Below, piece by piece: positions 56,801 through 64,000 of a DNA stretch of 64,000 bases (the first letter of the stretch is position 1; each line of letters opens with the position of its first letter). Under the pieces are notes generated by a model. It was not told where the DNA came from and made no database searches. It saw nothing but the letters and a program-made list of their open reading frames with translations. The position numbers were made by a program, and so were the translations under genes. This DNA is from Heliopora coerulea (taxonomy: Eukaryota > Cnidaria > Anthozoa > Scleralcyonacea > Helioporidae). The stretch spans positions 248,001-312,000 of the forward strand of contig JASJOG010000249.1 in the NCBI GenBank assembly GCA_030142905.1. The letters run 5' to 3'.

Positions 56801-59144
56801 AGTCTTGGCATTGTGATACACGCACGATGTTGTATTGTGACGCCATCACTTCATTGAGAAAGGAAAAAATCTTATATTTTTCTTGATCACATTCTGGGCT
56901 CTCTCCCCCAAATTAATCATTTATAGATTTTAAGAATGGTTTTAGTGCATGAGATATGGAATTCTGTATGTGAAAATTGCCTTAAAAATACTTCTAAAAT
57001 TGCGATAACTTTAAATCATAAATTATTAATTCCACTGCATACTTTTTCATAGATTGTAGCTTTCGTTGAAATGACTATCAAAAATACAGCACAATATAAC
57101 TGATAACAAAAATTGATATTTATCGATGACGTTAATATGACGTCATCATATTACATCACGAAACCTAAAGACTTTGACTACATATTCCACTCATACAATA
57201 TCTTGATTATTCCTTAAATCTGTAATCCCTTCCTAAAATATATCAGCTACTGAAATGAATCGTCCTTACCAACGGAATTCGTCTGAAACCCTTAATAGCT
57301 CTTGTACATTTCAAATTATGTGAACAACAATTCTTGCCTGTGGCGAGATCACTTGTCGAAACATCACAAAAAGCCAAGACTTTCTTTTTTTACGGAAAGG
57401 GGATCTGATATTAAATTTCTTACTCGCTTATAGATCCTTTTTACTCGTGTGCACAAAGACCAACCTAGGGGACAAAGCAGAAAGAATTTGGAAAAATCGT
57501 TTCTGAACGTCGGAACTTTGCAGTTGTCCTTTAGTTCGAACGGGTCGATTTGCATGAGTATAAGGGGGTCTGTATAGCATGTCTAAAGGCGCTGTTACAC
57601 CGTACAGCTTGTCTTGCGACTTATGCCGCAACGACTGAATCCGTCACGTTGCAGTTGTACGATAAAAGCGGTGTTTATTCCAGGAATTGGCCAATGAGGG
57701 CCCGGTGGGCCCTCTTCTGAAATTGTAGAGGGCCCTTTTTCTAGAAAGGGGGCCCAAGGTACTTTAACATTTTTATAACGTCTTTTTACTCAGCGGAGCG
57801 CTTGTCTAATAAGCTTTTCTTTGGGTGAGAAGGCCTGGAAATGATGCCACATCTCGTAAGCGACTCGAGCAAGGTGCAGAGCGAGATAAAAACAAACAAA
57901 GAAGAGAAAGACAACAAGATAAAACCGCGATCACCTGGTGATGGTTTCAAATTCTTCATTTCAGACGTAAAAACTTTAAAGGAATCCTTAGAGAAATTTT
58001 GCGCGCCCCATTTGCCGCACTGACATAAATTTTGTGCGGCATTATTTCTCGAATTGCGGAAATCCCGCAATGCCGTACTCTAGAATAAACCCTGAAAAGA
58101 GAGCGTTACACTAGGCAATTTTATGTGCAACTTGTTCTGGAACGGCGACCGAAAAGGCGAGAGTGATCTGGTCATTCATTTCCTAGGCTGATCACGATTA
58201 ACGGTGTGAGAAAAGTAGCACGAAAGATTTTACGCTGTGCAACGCCTCAAAAATTGTTTGAAGCATTGCCGCAATCATTGTGAAAAGTAGAACTTGCCTT
58301 AACTTCGTGCAACGCTTGCAGCAACAAAAATGTTTCGAGACTTAATTGGTGATTGCAGACCATGTTACACGATGTAATTTCTCGCGCAACTTGTCTCGCA
58401 ACAAGTTGCAAGATAAGTTGCATAGTGTAACAGCGCTTTAAAGATTTCTCCAACGATTACGTCATTGAAATGTTCGCAAAGTATGACGGACAAATATTTG
58501 CATATGTTTATATCATATGTGTATGTCAAGTAACATTTAAAAGTCGAGCAGGAGTTTTTTAATGGATTTACAACACGAGACCACAGCCGAGTGTTTTAGA
58601 TCTGATGAAGCAGGTACTGCCTGTTTTTTAAACGACTTCAAAAACGAATCCCATAATACACTTACTCGCGAAAACGTTTTAAGGTGAAAAGTAAGCTTGT
58701 TTTTATCACGTTAACACACGACACGGTTATGATTTTCCTGTGTATTTTCCTCATGAAGTATTAATGAGTTTTAAGGCAATAGTAACACTTGAAGAACATG
58801 TGGGCATTACCTTGGGGCTTCAGATAATCTTTGGCTGTTTGTCCGCGAACTACTTCGGTCTGCAAAACGCACTGTATGTTGACCATCAAATGCACTATTC
58901 CACCCTTAGACGGTTATGGCGAAGTTCCGTTCTGCTGATTGTATTATTAAACGTCACCGCTTTCAACATAATTGACTGTAAATTCCTGTTAAGAGTTGCT
59001 CATTAACCATTCTTGCAGCTCGATATTATTGATCATGATATTGCCAGGACGACCGGCTGCCCGTCACAGAAGACTGTACAATACAAGATCATGGACAAAA
59101 CTGTTAAATTTTTTGCTCCCGGAACTTCCTCCTCTGTTCTGTAG
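38855..59144 (+). CDS. ELP6: Elongator complex protein 6
   Basis: Seven coding exons: 38,855-38,908, 40,264-40,342, 50,583-50,653, 50,734-50,870, 52,283-52,472, 56,382-56,531 and 59,019-59,144. Every junction is GT-AG and phases agree. The sum is 807 nt, or 268 residues; human ELP6 has 266. The start Met (MFIGLNTLLN) aligns with vertebrate ELP6 and has A at -3; a Met three codons upstream (38,846) has a weak context. Family hallmarks: NDGSFLIHHFLSLYLK, KVCFLALVQSMTHYSS, GKLVFIEGLK, LLLIDDVSVFLSLG, SGYCREVHGQ and the C-terminus VQYKIMDKTVKFFAPG. ELP6 pairs with ELP4 and ELP5 in a RecA-like ring of Elongator, which modifies wobble uridines of tRNAs. Intron 2 (10.2 kb) contains the NNMT-like gene and two PLE copies; intron 5 holds a PLE and a LINE. 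The weakest donor is exon 6 (CAG/GTTCGG). Confidence 0.94.
39449..39790. repeat. 74-bp tandem repeat with inverted partial copy
   Basis: Three direct copies of a 74-bp unit start at 39,541, 39,615 and 39,689, with a partial fourth at 39,763. Each contains CTCTTTACATTTCGGCATTA. A partial inverted copy lies upstream at about 39,449-39,500. The minus-strand wording AATGCCGAAATG resembles PLE end motifs such as that at 48,553-48,581. It lies in ELP6 intron 1. Confidence 0.85.
40625..41560 (-). mobile_element. 5'-truncated Penelope-like element, 3' end
   Basis: Read on the minus strand, decayed reverse-transcriptase C-terminal wording (TIKTLTRRTQLICD) runs from about 41,520, with frame breaks. 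A GIY-YIG nuclease domain at about 41,200-40,945 follows, with GAIYKINCSDCQ, THIGETSRNLNIRLTEHKG and NHIAEHH, ending in LTLES and a stop. Beyond the coding part a terminal motif CTGAAGA...GAAACGTC lies at 40,688-40,654. The element inserted antisense to ELP6 in intron 2 and keeps many CpG sites while the flanks have none, so it is younger than the CpG decay around it. It is not functional. Confidence 0.85.
40654..40688 (-). ncRNA. Hammerhead-ribozyme-like core of PLE
   Basis: Minus strand: CTGAAGA, then GACCGCC...GGCTGTT as the possible stem II region, then GAAACGTCAG. It sits at the 3' end of a recognisable PLE fragment, which supports the same reading for the isolated cores at 802-838, 1,332-1,364 and 5,125-5,152. 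Confidence 0.4.
41929..42145. mobile_element. MITE with CCGTTTACACTGT ends
   Basis: A 217-bp element with imperfect 25-30-bp inverted ends (CCGTTTACACTGT...ATTTTGGG and complement). It repeats GGCATGG and GCCGTGCC inside. A related piece (GTTAACACTGTAAAAATCAC, GCCGTGCCCAAAAAT) lies at 8,997-9,035 inside the hAT-like element. Confidence 0.7.
42146..44724. other. ELP6 intron 2, no extra gene supported
   Basis: The stretch 42,880-43,080 (ACGAGACTGGTACGAAG, GACCGACACGA repeated) looks like a dispersed element. Short frames at 43,095-43,290, 43,661-43,790 and 44,179-43,973 have protein-like composition but no family that I can name with confidence. Confidence 0.4.
44725..44915. repeat. Tandem repeat, about 75 bp unit
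   Basis: Two and a half units carrying GCTGATCACGTAGAC..TTCACTGCC-type wording start near 44,727, 44,802 and 44,878 and diverge from each other. Confidence 0.7.
45345..45376 (+). promoter_or_regulatory. E-box and TATA box of the NNMT-like gene
   Basis: CACGTG at 45,345-45,350 and TATAAA at 45,371-45,376 lie 120 and 94 bp upstream of the start codon. This gives a compact promoter with a predicted 5' UTR of about 70 nt. It supports independent transcription inside the ELP6 intron. Confidence 0.5.
45470..46306 (+). CDS. Intronless NNMT/PNMT/TEMT-family methyltransferase
   Basis: One uninterrupted frame of 278 residues; vertebrate NNMT has 264. The frame is open upstream to 45,425, but the first ATG is at 45,470, and 45,476 (AACATGG) has the stronger context. 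Residues 18-28 (YLDTYCKTYKG) match the family's N-terminal tyrosine motif. Residues 67-73 (LDCTAGP) stand where the family has D-x-G-S-G-P, the SAM-binding loop; here a Cys-Thr replaces the first Gly-Ser part. HPEAHDWS, RDLEG, VPCDVT and FLKPNGYFFTYG are further family hallmarks. It should transfer a methyl group from SAM to a small amine or similar acceptor in the cytosol; the substrate cannot be told. It lies in ELP6 intron 2, same strand, with CpG retained. The lack of introns suggests a retrogene. Confidence 0.88.
   Translation: MNMEQLTDYRTACEPKTYLDTYCKTYKGNEEEEGFQEFFLKACHKFWAKFQPRSSMVTDPADNIRFLDCTAGPVISNLISASSKVDHIVFAECVKANRAALISWVAGHPEAHDWSSFINFVVRDLEGASDVEAVKNREEELKRKIKSVVPCDVTRTPIVDLESVDVGKPFDFVSTGLYLEACVTSERQYKSCLAKICKFLKPNGYFFTYGVLEQTYFTLGKKKISTFPLTPTMVQEGMKEGEIEDVNFEMTETNYQGISNSRSIFAANGKKSGKAELI
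46307..47463. other. ELP6 intron 2 with a GGGGGGCGCTTATT-type element
   Basis: The stretch 46,732-46,775 and its near copy 47,165-47,210 share AAATTTCGTGTTCAAGGGG and GCGCTTATT wording, so they mark ends or internal repeats of one mobile element of about 500 bp. A run of A residues lies at 46,819-46,830. A 25-codon frame with a good donor at 47,243-47,318 is noted but not supported. Confidence 0.45.
47464..47790. mobile_element. TIR element
   Basis: GAGGTAGGGTAACTC at the left is mirrored by GGTAACCCTACCTC at the right, with ACTAGTA and CTAGAAAG inside. The right outer part GGAGCTGTTTACATGG (minus) resembles the ends of the element at 12,557. Non-coding. Confidence 0.6.
47970..48785. mobile_element. 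Palindromic PLE remnant with GIY-YIG spacer
   Basis: Two arms of about 370 bp are almost identical reverse complements. The spacer and start of the right arm (48,365 onward, plus strand) encode CVIYEFKCECGSRYVGRTKG, the start of a PLE GIY-YIG nuclease domain. The arms then hold non-coding terminal sequence with a ribozyme-like motif TTGATAAGTGGTCTGCCGAAA at 48,555-48,575 and its mirror at 48,177-48,201. This looks like a PLE 3' part joined to an inverted copy of itself. High arm identity suggests recent origin. Confidence 0.85.
49200..49960 (-). mobile_element. LINE fragment, jockey/CR1-like
   Basis: Minus-strand translation with several frame breaks gives reverse-transcriptase C-terminal wording: KEVTRVLAFS, LIQSYFDYCFHVWRCLG, LSNKLQRLQNR, and MYKDRKKLRPGYL...NTRR. 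It is a 5'-truncated dead copy in ELP6 intron 2, antisense to the gene. Confidence 0.75.
49961..50582. other. ELP6 intron 2, right end
   Basis: No repeat or gene recognised apart from the branch/pyrimidine region before exon 3 (TTTTTTTCTGTTAG at 50,569-50,582). Confidence 0.4.
51135..51318. mobile_element. MITE with TA target site
   Basis: A 184-bp element with inverted ends GTATAATTACACAGG(T/C)GATT, flanked by TA on both sides. TA duplication fits Tc1/mariner-like mobilisation. It lies in ELP6 intron 4. Confidence 0.75.
51765..51875. repeat. Decayed mirrored ribozyme-like pair
   Basis: The plus strand reads CTCCGACGAAAGGCCTTTGC then TCAAAACCTCAGG, a worn version of the 5,125-5,152 motif; the left half mirrors it (GAGTGAAGGCCCCTCGTCGG). 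This is the same palindromic PLE-end type in an older state. Confidence 0.5.
52585..52855. repeat. Two adjacent palindromes upstream of the PLE
   Basis: The stretch 52,585-52,740 is an inverted repeat with ACCTCCCGCTCGAT and CGAGCGGGAGGTTTGATAG. The stretch 52,755-52,850 is a second one with ACTAATACTACCT...GACGTCAA and complement. They lie between ELP6 exon 5 and the truncated PLE start and may mark its insertion into an older element. Confidence 0.65.
52862..54522 (+). mobile_element. Penelope-like element, 5'-truncated, RT plus GIY-YIG
   Basis: The main frame (52,868-54,247, 459 codons) covers the reverse-transcriptase core: motif A at residues 40-47 (RMDVVGLY), motif B at 106-120 (GTAIGTKFAPSFANI), and catalytic FLDD at 143-146. 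A Cys-rich linker and the GIY-YIG nuclease (VIYLIICKKC, KIYVGSTITSF, near residues 403-430) follow. The N-terminal third usual for PLE polyproteins is missing. The nuclease end is broken by a one-base frameshift near 54,235-54,243 and by a TGA at about 54,322 in the shifted frame, so the copy is dead but young. Its 3' end has the ribozyme-like ACAAAGGGGCAGTGCCCC followed by GAAACGTTG (54,464-54,490). Insertion is in ELP6 intron 5, sense. Confidence 0.92.
54523..54570. repeat. ATAG/TA microsatellite at PLE 3' end
   Basis: Irregular TATATAGATATAGATA repeats start directly after the PLE tail. PLEs and LINEs often end beside such simple repeats. Confidence 0.7.
55170..56170 (-). mobile_element. 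LINE fragment with YADD reverse transcriptase
   Basis: The minus strand encodes reverse-transcriptase palm and thumb wording: KIRMYADDTTLTGSGDSIEK (catalytic YADD), NKLSLNLVKTEYLLIG, LGVLIDQSLSWEDHI and, in a second frame, LYNGATRIITDC, ELARYQLGWRTL, HYNLRGSSTG. A frameshift near 55,540-55,600 separates the two frames, and a further break lies near 56,046-56,070. It is a 5'-truncated copy in ELP6 intron 5, antisense to the gene. Confidence 0.88.
56584..56645 (+). repeat. Dispersed hairpin repeat copy
   Basis: AACTAACCCCAAACGATTTT then GCTCGTCAAAGGGAGACCTC and TTCGGCCGGAAAGGGG. The second stem ACGA/TCGT is intact, and the third segment GAGACCTCTTCGGCC is partly preserved. It follows ELP6 exon 6. 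Confidence 0.65.
56646..57588. other. ELP6 intron 6, nothing recognised
   Basis: AT-rich intron sequence without identifiable exons. GACGTCATCATATTACATCAC at 57,139-57,160 also has partial echoes at 62,395-62,410 (GATGTCATCATGACGTCATC). Confidence 0.4.
57589..58436. mobile_element. MITE with GCGCTGTTACAC ends
   Basis: Perfect 12-bp inverted ends GCGCTGTTACAC at 57,589-57,600 and its complement at 58,425-58,436, with longer imperfect similarity inside (CTTGTCTTGCGAC against TTGCAAGATAAGTTGC). The inner region repeats GTTGCAACTTGT-like words. The flanks TAAAG/TTTAAAG do not give a clean target duplication. Confidence 0.65.
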
Positions 59145-61053
59145 GTCAAATTCTCAACGTAAATCTGAAGTGTGAATGTTCATATCGGTTTCCGTTTGAC
59201 CTTTGTATTTGTATTTCAATTTAAAAGTCAACTTGAGCATGGATCAGTGAGAGCAGCGTTAGGTTATTATACTGTCCTTTGAGAATGCATTATTGGTAAT
59301 AAATATGAGTAGCCATCACGAAACACGAAGAGTAGCCATAAAAGAAGTAATGAAGTTTTAATTTGACGTTTCTTTGTCAACTTATTAAGATTACAATTTA
59401 TTACTTCTTTATGGCAATTTTTTCTGTTTTGAGCTGGGCACTGAGATTTACTACCAGATTACGTTATCTATCTGGTAAATCCCTTGCTAATATTATTGCT
59501 ACTTGTTTCTTAATGACAATTTTAATGTTCCAATAATATATTGATTACTTATTAACCGAGTGTGAGGTGATTGCGGGAAGTATTTGCCTGAGGTTTTCGT
59601 ACAAACCGAGCGACGAAAGAGCGAGGTCTTTGCCGGGTTAAAGAATTTATTACACGGTTTTTGTTTCCTTTCTTCATCTCTTTTAACGAACTTTTCAGTT
59701 GGTGAGTGAGCAGCTTAGGTTTACTTGCTTGTGTTTACCTATTACTTCGTGGGCTTTTTTTTTGCATCAATATCATCTGTTTTTCTGCTAAAAATTGTTG
59801 ACAAGATTTAACTATGCTACTTTCAACTTAACTACATTTTTGGTTTGTCATTGTAAATCATATGTAAAGCGTACCTGAATCTGGTTTGTTTGTCTTCAAA
59901 CCAGCTCGAAAATTTTCTCGCCAAAACTTGCCGGTCTGTGCGAAAAACTTTTTGCACAGCTGGGCAGCCAATCAGCGTGCGTCATTTTGCGTACGAACCG
60001 GATAGCGAGCTCAGCCATATAATAAATTTAATTATGGAAAGGTAATGTGAGATTTTGTTCCCCTAGTGACCTCCGTAGTGAAGCAATCCGAGAGGTCGAA
60101 ATTTCTCCTAGTTGACAAGTCTGTCAACAGGTATCGACAATCCCGTTTCTTCAATCAGCAACAAGTTTGCGACTAACTTGCAGAGCCATCGCAAATTGTT
60201 GAAACAATTTCCAGTAGTATAAGAGAAAACATAAATTGAAAATAAACGTGTCGTGAACAACTCAACATATGAGCTTATTAACAAGACAAGCGTATCGTGA
60301 TAGTATTTGGACTTTATTCAAAGCCGTCGTAATTATAGGCTCATATCTTGAGTTATTTACAACATGTTTATCGTCTGTTTATGTTTTCTCTCACATTTCG
60401 TCAAATTGTCGGCTGACAACGAAGTTTAACCTGCACTAGGCTTGTTAAGGCATAAAATCTCACAAAAATTTGCATCAAGCTTGCAAAAAAACCGTTACAA
60501 ACTTGCGTTCAACAAAGCGGAGCAAGTCGTGCGAACGCATTCCTATACATGCTTCTTCAACGACTTTTAAACCAATGTACCTAAAAATTTAAGACTTAGG
60601 CAGATTTTTGTCGTGTAGTCAACGTCTGTATGAAGCTATGATGATTTTGTTAAAATTTATTAAATACACACACATACTTAGTTATAAATAAAACAAATAC
60701 TTAACTGCTGTTTCGAAAATCTAACAAGACATCGTTAAAGCTCTCTGGTTTGATTCAACCTTTTACTGTTTGAAATGTGATTTTGTATGTCCAATAGGCA
60801 TTTCATAAATAAAATGGGTTCTTGAATTGCAGTACCATAGCAATGGAAAAGGCGCATATTATATGTCAAAGCTTAATAGAAAATTTTCCACGTTCCAGTG
60901 GCAGATGTATTCCTATCGAAAAACCCTGAAATTCAAAATTTTAATCGCTTAAAAATTTTCTGCGCGCTTAGAGATTGGTTGTTACAACCTCCACAAGTCA
61001 TGAATGGGCGGTTACTGCAACAGTAACAGGCACACAAATATTTAACTCTCCAA
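59145..61053. other. Intergenic between convergent ELP6 and ITFG2
   Basis: It holds both 3' UTRs. The stretch 59,540-59,640 is a copy of the dispersed repeat at 13,015-13,130. The stretch 59,890-60,030 shares GCCAAAACTT, GAGCTCAGCCA(C/T)ATAATAAAT wording with 32,430-32,600. An inverted-repeat element lies at 60,222-60,392 (AGAGAAAACATAAA and TTTATGTTTTCTCT). Confidence 0.55.
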
Positions 61054-61673
61054 CTATCCATCATGTTTAACTTGTCTTCCTCCGTACAGGCACCAACTTG
61101 TAAGTTGTTTGATTCTTTCATTGTCAATACTACCATCCTCTGGCACCATAAATTCACTATACTGTGGATCTAGATTAAAATCGTTCAGCTTCGCAACTAC
61201 AGCGTCGCTGCAGTTTCTGGATTCAAGCCCTCGCATTTTGACATTCCAGTATAATCGAATGCGGTTGTGGAATGTCACATACACCAGACAAGGAAGCGAG
61301 CCTTCTTCATTTACCGCGTACAATCCGGAAGAAAATGCCGAGACAGCCTCTCCGAACTTAAAATTCACCATATTCTCATACTGGTCCATTATATAGGTTT
61401 CTCCATCCCAAGCACAGAACACAACTTCGTCTGTGCCGTCCCCGGTAATGTCAACTTTCTGTACAGCAAAGAAGTTACGGTTCAAGTCAACGGACCAGTT
61501 TAGCTTGTCATCTTTGATCACAGCAAGAGTCCCGTTCAGTGTACACATGGCAATGAAATTCGAAGGTGTTGAACAACTTCTGGCTGGCTCACAAACCCAG
61601 CTGACCATGTGCGCCGGAATAGAAGACATGTCACTTCTAGGGGTTAGGGGATGGTGGGATTTGCTGCTGCTCT
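61054..61673 (-). CDS. ITFG2: ITFG2, 3'-terminal exon (partial)
   Basis: The minus-strand frame ends at the stop 61,054-61,056. Coding begins at an acceptor near 61,674 (CCATTCCACCACAG), although the frame is open to 61,782. About 206 residues are seen. The FG-GAP-like core VQKVDITGDGTDEVVFCAWDGETYIMDQ and LPCLVYVTFHNRIRLYWNVK match the C-terminal part of vertebrate ITFG2. ITFG2 forms KICSTOR with KPTN, SZT2 and KICS2, which holds GATOR1 at the lysosome and lets nutrient loss switch off mTORC1 (family knowledge). No upstream exons are found between 61,783 and 64,000, so the remainder must lie beyond the right edge. It is arranged tail to tail with ELP6. Confidence 0.85.
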
Positions 61674-61889
61674 CTGTGGTGGAATGGCAATCCGCAAAGG
61701 AAATGATAGATTCCTTAGTAAAGACCAAAAACAAGGTTATCCGGGTTAAAGATTTAAGTCGAGAAAAATACAATTTAACCATTTGAACACTAACTTCAGA
61801 ATTTAGTGCTGGCTAACGCATGACGATTTTGTTTACCACAAAATGTTTAGCCCTGAAGCCTTAGCTGTGTTTTGTCTGTATCCAACATT

Positions 61890-61955
61890 TTAATTTTACT
61901 CTGGTTAACGCCTGACGATTTTACTTGTAAAGGGGAGACATCTCGGACTGGAAAG
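61890..61955 (+). repeat. Dispersed hairpin repeat copy
   Basis: CTGGTTAACGCCTG, ACGATTTTACTTGT, AAAGGGGAGACATCTCGGAC and TGGAAAGGG follow in the canonical order. A decayed second copy (GCTGGCTAACGCATGACGATT) lies at 61,809-61,830. Confidence 0.7.
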
Positions 61956-62226
61956 GGCGAATTTTTTTACGTCCACTTCAAGATGGTGGATACCTACCGT
62001 GAAAGCTTCAGAAGTATTCGCGCTCGCGTTATAATTCAACATGTCCTTTTACCTAGGATTGGGGTTAGCATTAGCTCAAATCCTAAACCTAACCCTAATC
62101 CTAAGCCTAACATGAATCTTAGGTGAGAAGACAAGGTGAATTGTAATATAACGCGAGCGCGAATGGTTCTCAGACTTTCACAATAAGTATCCACCATCTT
62201 GAAGTCGGCTTAAAAAAAAATCGCCC
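61956..62226. mobile_element. Inverted-repeat element with telomere-like core
   Basis: Arms of about 85 bp share GGGCGA, ACTTCAAGATGGTGGATAC and CGCGCTCGCGTTAT with their complements. The centre at 62,055-62,115 is made of variants of CCTAAC (CTAAACCTAACCCTAATCC). Non-coding. Confidence 0.75.
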
Positions 62227-62794
62227 GGAAAGGGTTTTCGGACTTACTTAATTTCACGAATTTTCACCTGTTGCAAAGGAACACGAGAATCAACGTAAAA
62301 CACTCAAAGTTTCAGAGATTTCAGGACAGATCACGCGAATCTGTATTTGGCGATTGTGAGTCAAGTTCTCCTTTCTGATGACGAGCTGTTTTGATGTCAT
62401 CATGACGTCATCAAAAAAACAAAAATCCTATACTTTTGCGTGTTATATTTCTAACTTACGTTATTTTTTCTAGGCATGATTTCAAGTTACACCATCTTTA
62501 ACTAAAATGGGTTTTAAGAATGTTAAAAAATGCCTGAGACATTGAGCTTTTAATGCTAAAATACGTCTTTGAAAGATCTTTAAAATTTGATCCATGAGTA
62601 ATCGCATGTGTCCTTTTTCATAGTGGGTGGTTCTAGTTCAGATGTCTTAACTTTTAAAAATATTGCGCAATGCTGACAAAGGTGAAAGTTATAGTTATTC
62701 GGGTTTTTAGATGACAATGTGTGACGTCAACTTGTTACGTTACCACGGGAAAAAACCTTTGCTTACTTTTGCTTTGAAACGTTACTGATTATTT

Positions 62795-63230
62795 ATAATT
62801 AACTAGTACTGCCGTATTTCGATTACTGCAGTGCAGTATGAGGAAACTGCAATAAAGAATTGTCGGACTAGCTTAAAAAGCTGCAAAATAGGGCTGCTAG
62901 AGTGGTTACCTTTTCGAACTCTTATAGGCATTCATTAGAATTGTTGGGTGAGCTTATATGGGATAATATATAAACTAGACGATATAAACAATTAGCTGTG
63001 ATAATTTATAAAACCGTTAACAGAAGCACACCAACTTATGCAACTAGAATTTTTGGAAATGTCAATTCGGTACATTCGTATAACCTGCGAGATTCGGATG
63101 TCAATACCATGTACCAAGACCATAATTATACTGAAACTGGTATGAACAGCTTTCATTATCAAGGTGGCGGTCCTCTGGAATGGTCTATCGAATAGTGTAA
63201 AAAGTCAAGTTACTCTGAGATCTTTTAAAG
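62795..63230 (+). mobile_element. LINE fragment, jockey/CR1-like
   Basis: The plus strand gives, with several frame breaks, LPYFDYCSAVW, KLQNRAARVVTFS-like, LAVIIYKTVNRSTPTYATRIF and VHSYNLRDSDVN, the usual C-terminal end of a non-LTR reverse transcriptase. Dead and truncated at both sides. It lies upstream of the ITFG2 exon, antisense to that gene. Confidence 0.75.
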
Positions 63231-64000
63231 AACTTTCATAGTTAAAGTTTTAGTTAATTTATGTTAAAGAATAAGAAAAGAAACTTTATGTAGTATAGTT
63301 TTGTATATAGTTAATGTAATTATATTTAATTCTAATACACGGCTCACTGGAAGATCTTTTGAAAATGAAGTGAGTCCGTATTTAAATAAAGAGTATCTCT
63401 GGCAGCAGCGAGATCATTACTCTGATTGTTCAAGAAAATCACGCAGTCTTTCCCCGTCGCCAGCTGTCGGCGATTGTCGGCGACGGATGTTTCGATTAAC
63501 AATTGTCGTATGAGCGACTATTGTAATTGTTGTAGAAGTTGAAATAGATTGAAGTTCTACAACAGTCGCCGATCCAATCACAACAATTATAACTCGTGTT
63601 TCCATAAAGTCGCGTATTTCCATTAAGACTCTAGCGGCGTCAGTCGCCGATTGAATTCAGCAATTACAACTATTTGGAAACCAGCCCAAGAACCTGTCAA
63701 GTAAAAGTTTTTGTAAGAAAGGAAGAACGTAATCGCTGAGCGGTTTATTCAAGAAATAAAGAACGTAGTTGGCCGCTGATTGATCTGCAATGACAGTTGC
63801 AAAAACCAAGAAATTGAACAAATCCTTGTTCAGAAGGACTCTCGTATTCTTAGATATCCACTGTTTTGAAGTGCTGCCTCACAATGCAGTGCCATCAAAA
63901 TCTGGCAATTCATTGGCTTAACTCTTTTTGGTCTGTACACGACTTTTTAATTTTACTCTGCCTCGCACCACACAAATTTATTCCTCAACAGGACACGTCT
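63231..64000. other. Probable ITFG2 intron, no exon seen
   Basis: The stretch 63,440-63,660 has inverted words (GTCGGCGATTGTCGGCGAC, TCGCCGATCC, GTCGCCGATTG) typical of a repeat. A hairpin-repeat fragment (TTTTACTCTGCCTCG) lies at 63,945-63,970. Confidence 0.4.

Overview
The window is animal nuclear DNA, most likely from an anthozoan cnidarian, probably a stony coral (inference). It is AT-rich and crowded with short inverted-repeat elements, tRNA-derived SINEs, Penelope-like elements (PLEs) and worn LINEs. Its genes have ordinary GT-AG introns and encode conserved animal proteins. No prokaryotic features are present.

Left part (1-28,000): gene-poor. It holds many palindromes and non-autonomous DNA transposons (for example 8,878-9,305 with an 8-bp target duplication and 16,068-16,661 with a TA duplication), two mirrored tRNA-like sequences (14,825-15,181), microsatellites, and one probable small single-exon gene at 21,217-21,573. 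That gene encodes a 118-residue protein with an N-terminal MGC lipidation motif.

Central part (28,389-59,144): two conserved genes stand head to head. FBXW2 (minus strand, six coding exons, 28,389-38,229, 460 aa) and ELP6 (plus strand, seven coding exons, 38,855-59,144, 268 aa) share a 625-bp intergenic promoter region. All exon phases join without a break. The start-proximal introns of both genes are nearly free of CpG (about 33,400-37,600 and 39,000-41,880), while the shared promoter and younger insertions keep CpG. This is the mark expected of germline gene-body methylation. A complete intronless methyltransferase of the NNMT/PNMT family (45,470-46,306) sits inside the 10.2-kb second intron of ELP6 on the same strand, behind its own TATA box. 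ELP6 introns also hold three PLE copies and two LINE fragments.

Right part (59,145-64,000): ELP6 ends tail to tail with the 3' exon of ITFG2, a KICSTOR subunit (minus strand, stop at 61,054). The rest of ITFG2 should lie beyond the window. An inverted-repeat element and a LINE fragment fill the remainder.

Functional picture: the conserved genes are housekeeping regulators acting in ubiquitin ligation (FBXW2), tRNA wobble modification (ELP6) and nutrient signalling to mTORC1 (ITFG2). The most unusual sequence signals are the repeated hammerhead-ribozyme-like cores at PLE ends, often mirrored inside long palindromes; a dispersed repeat of about 70 nt built of three small hairpins; and the CpG-decay domain around the FBXW2-ELP6 promoter.
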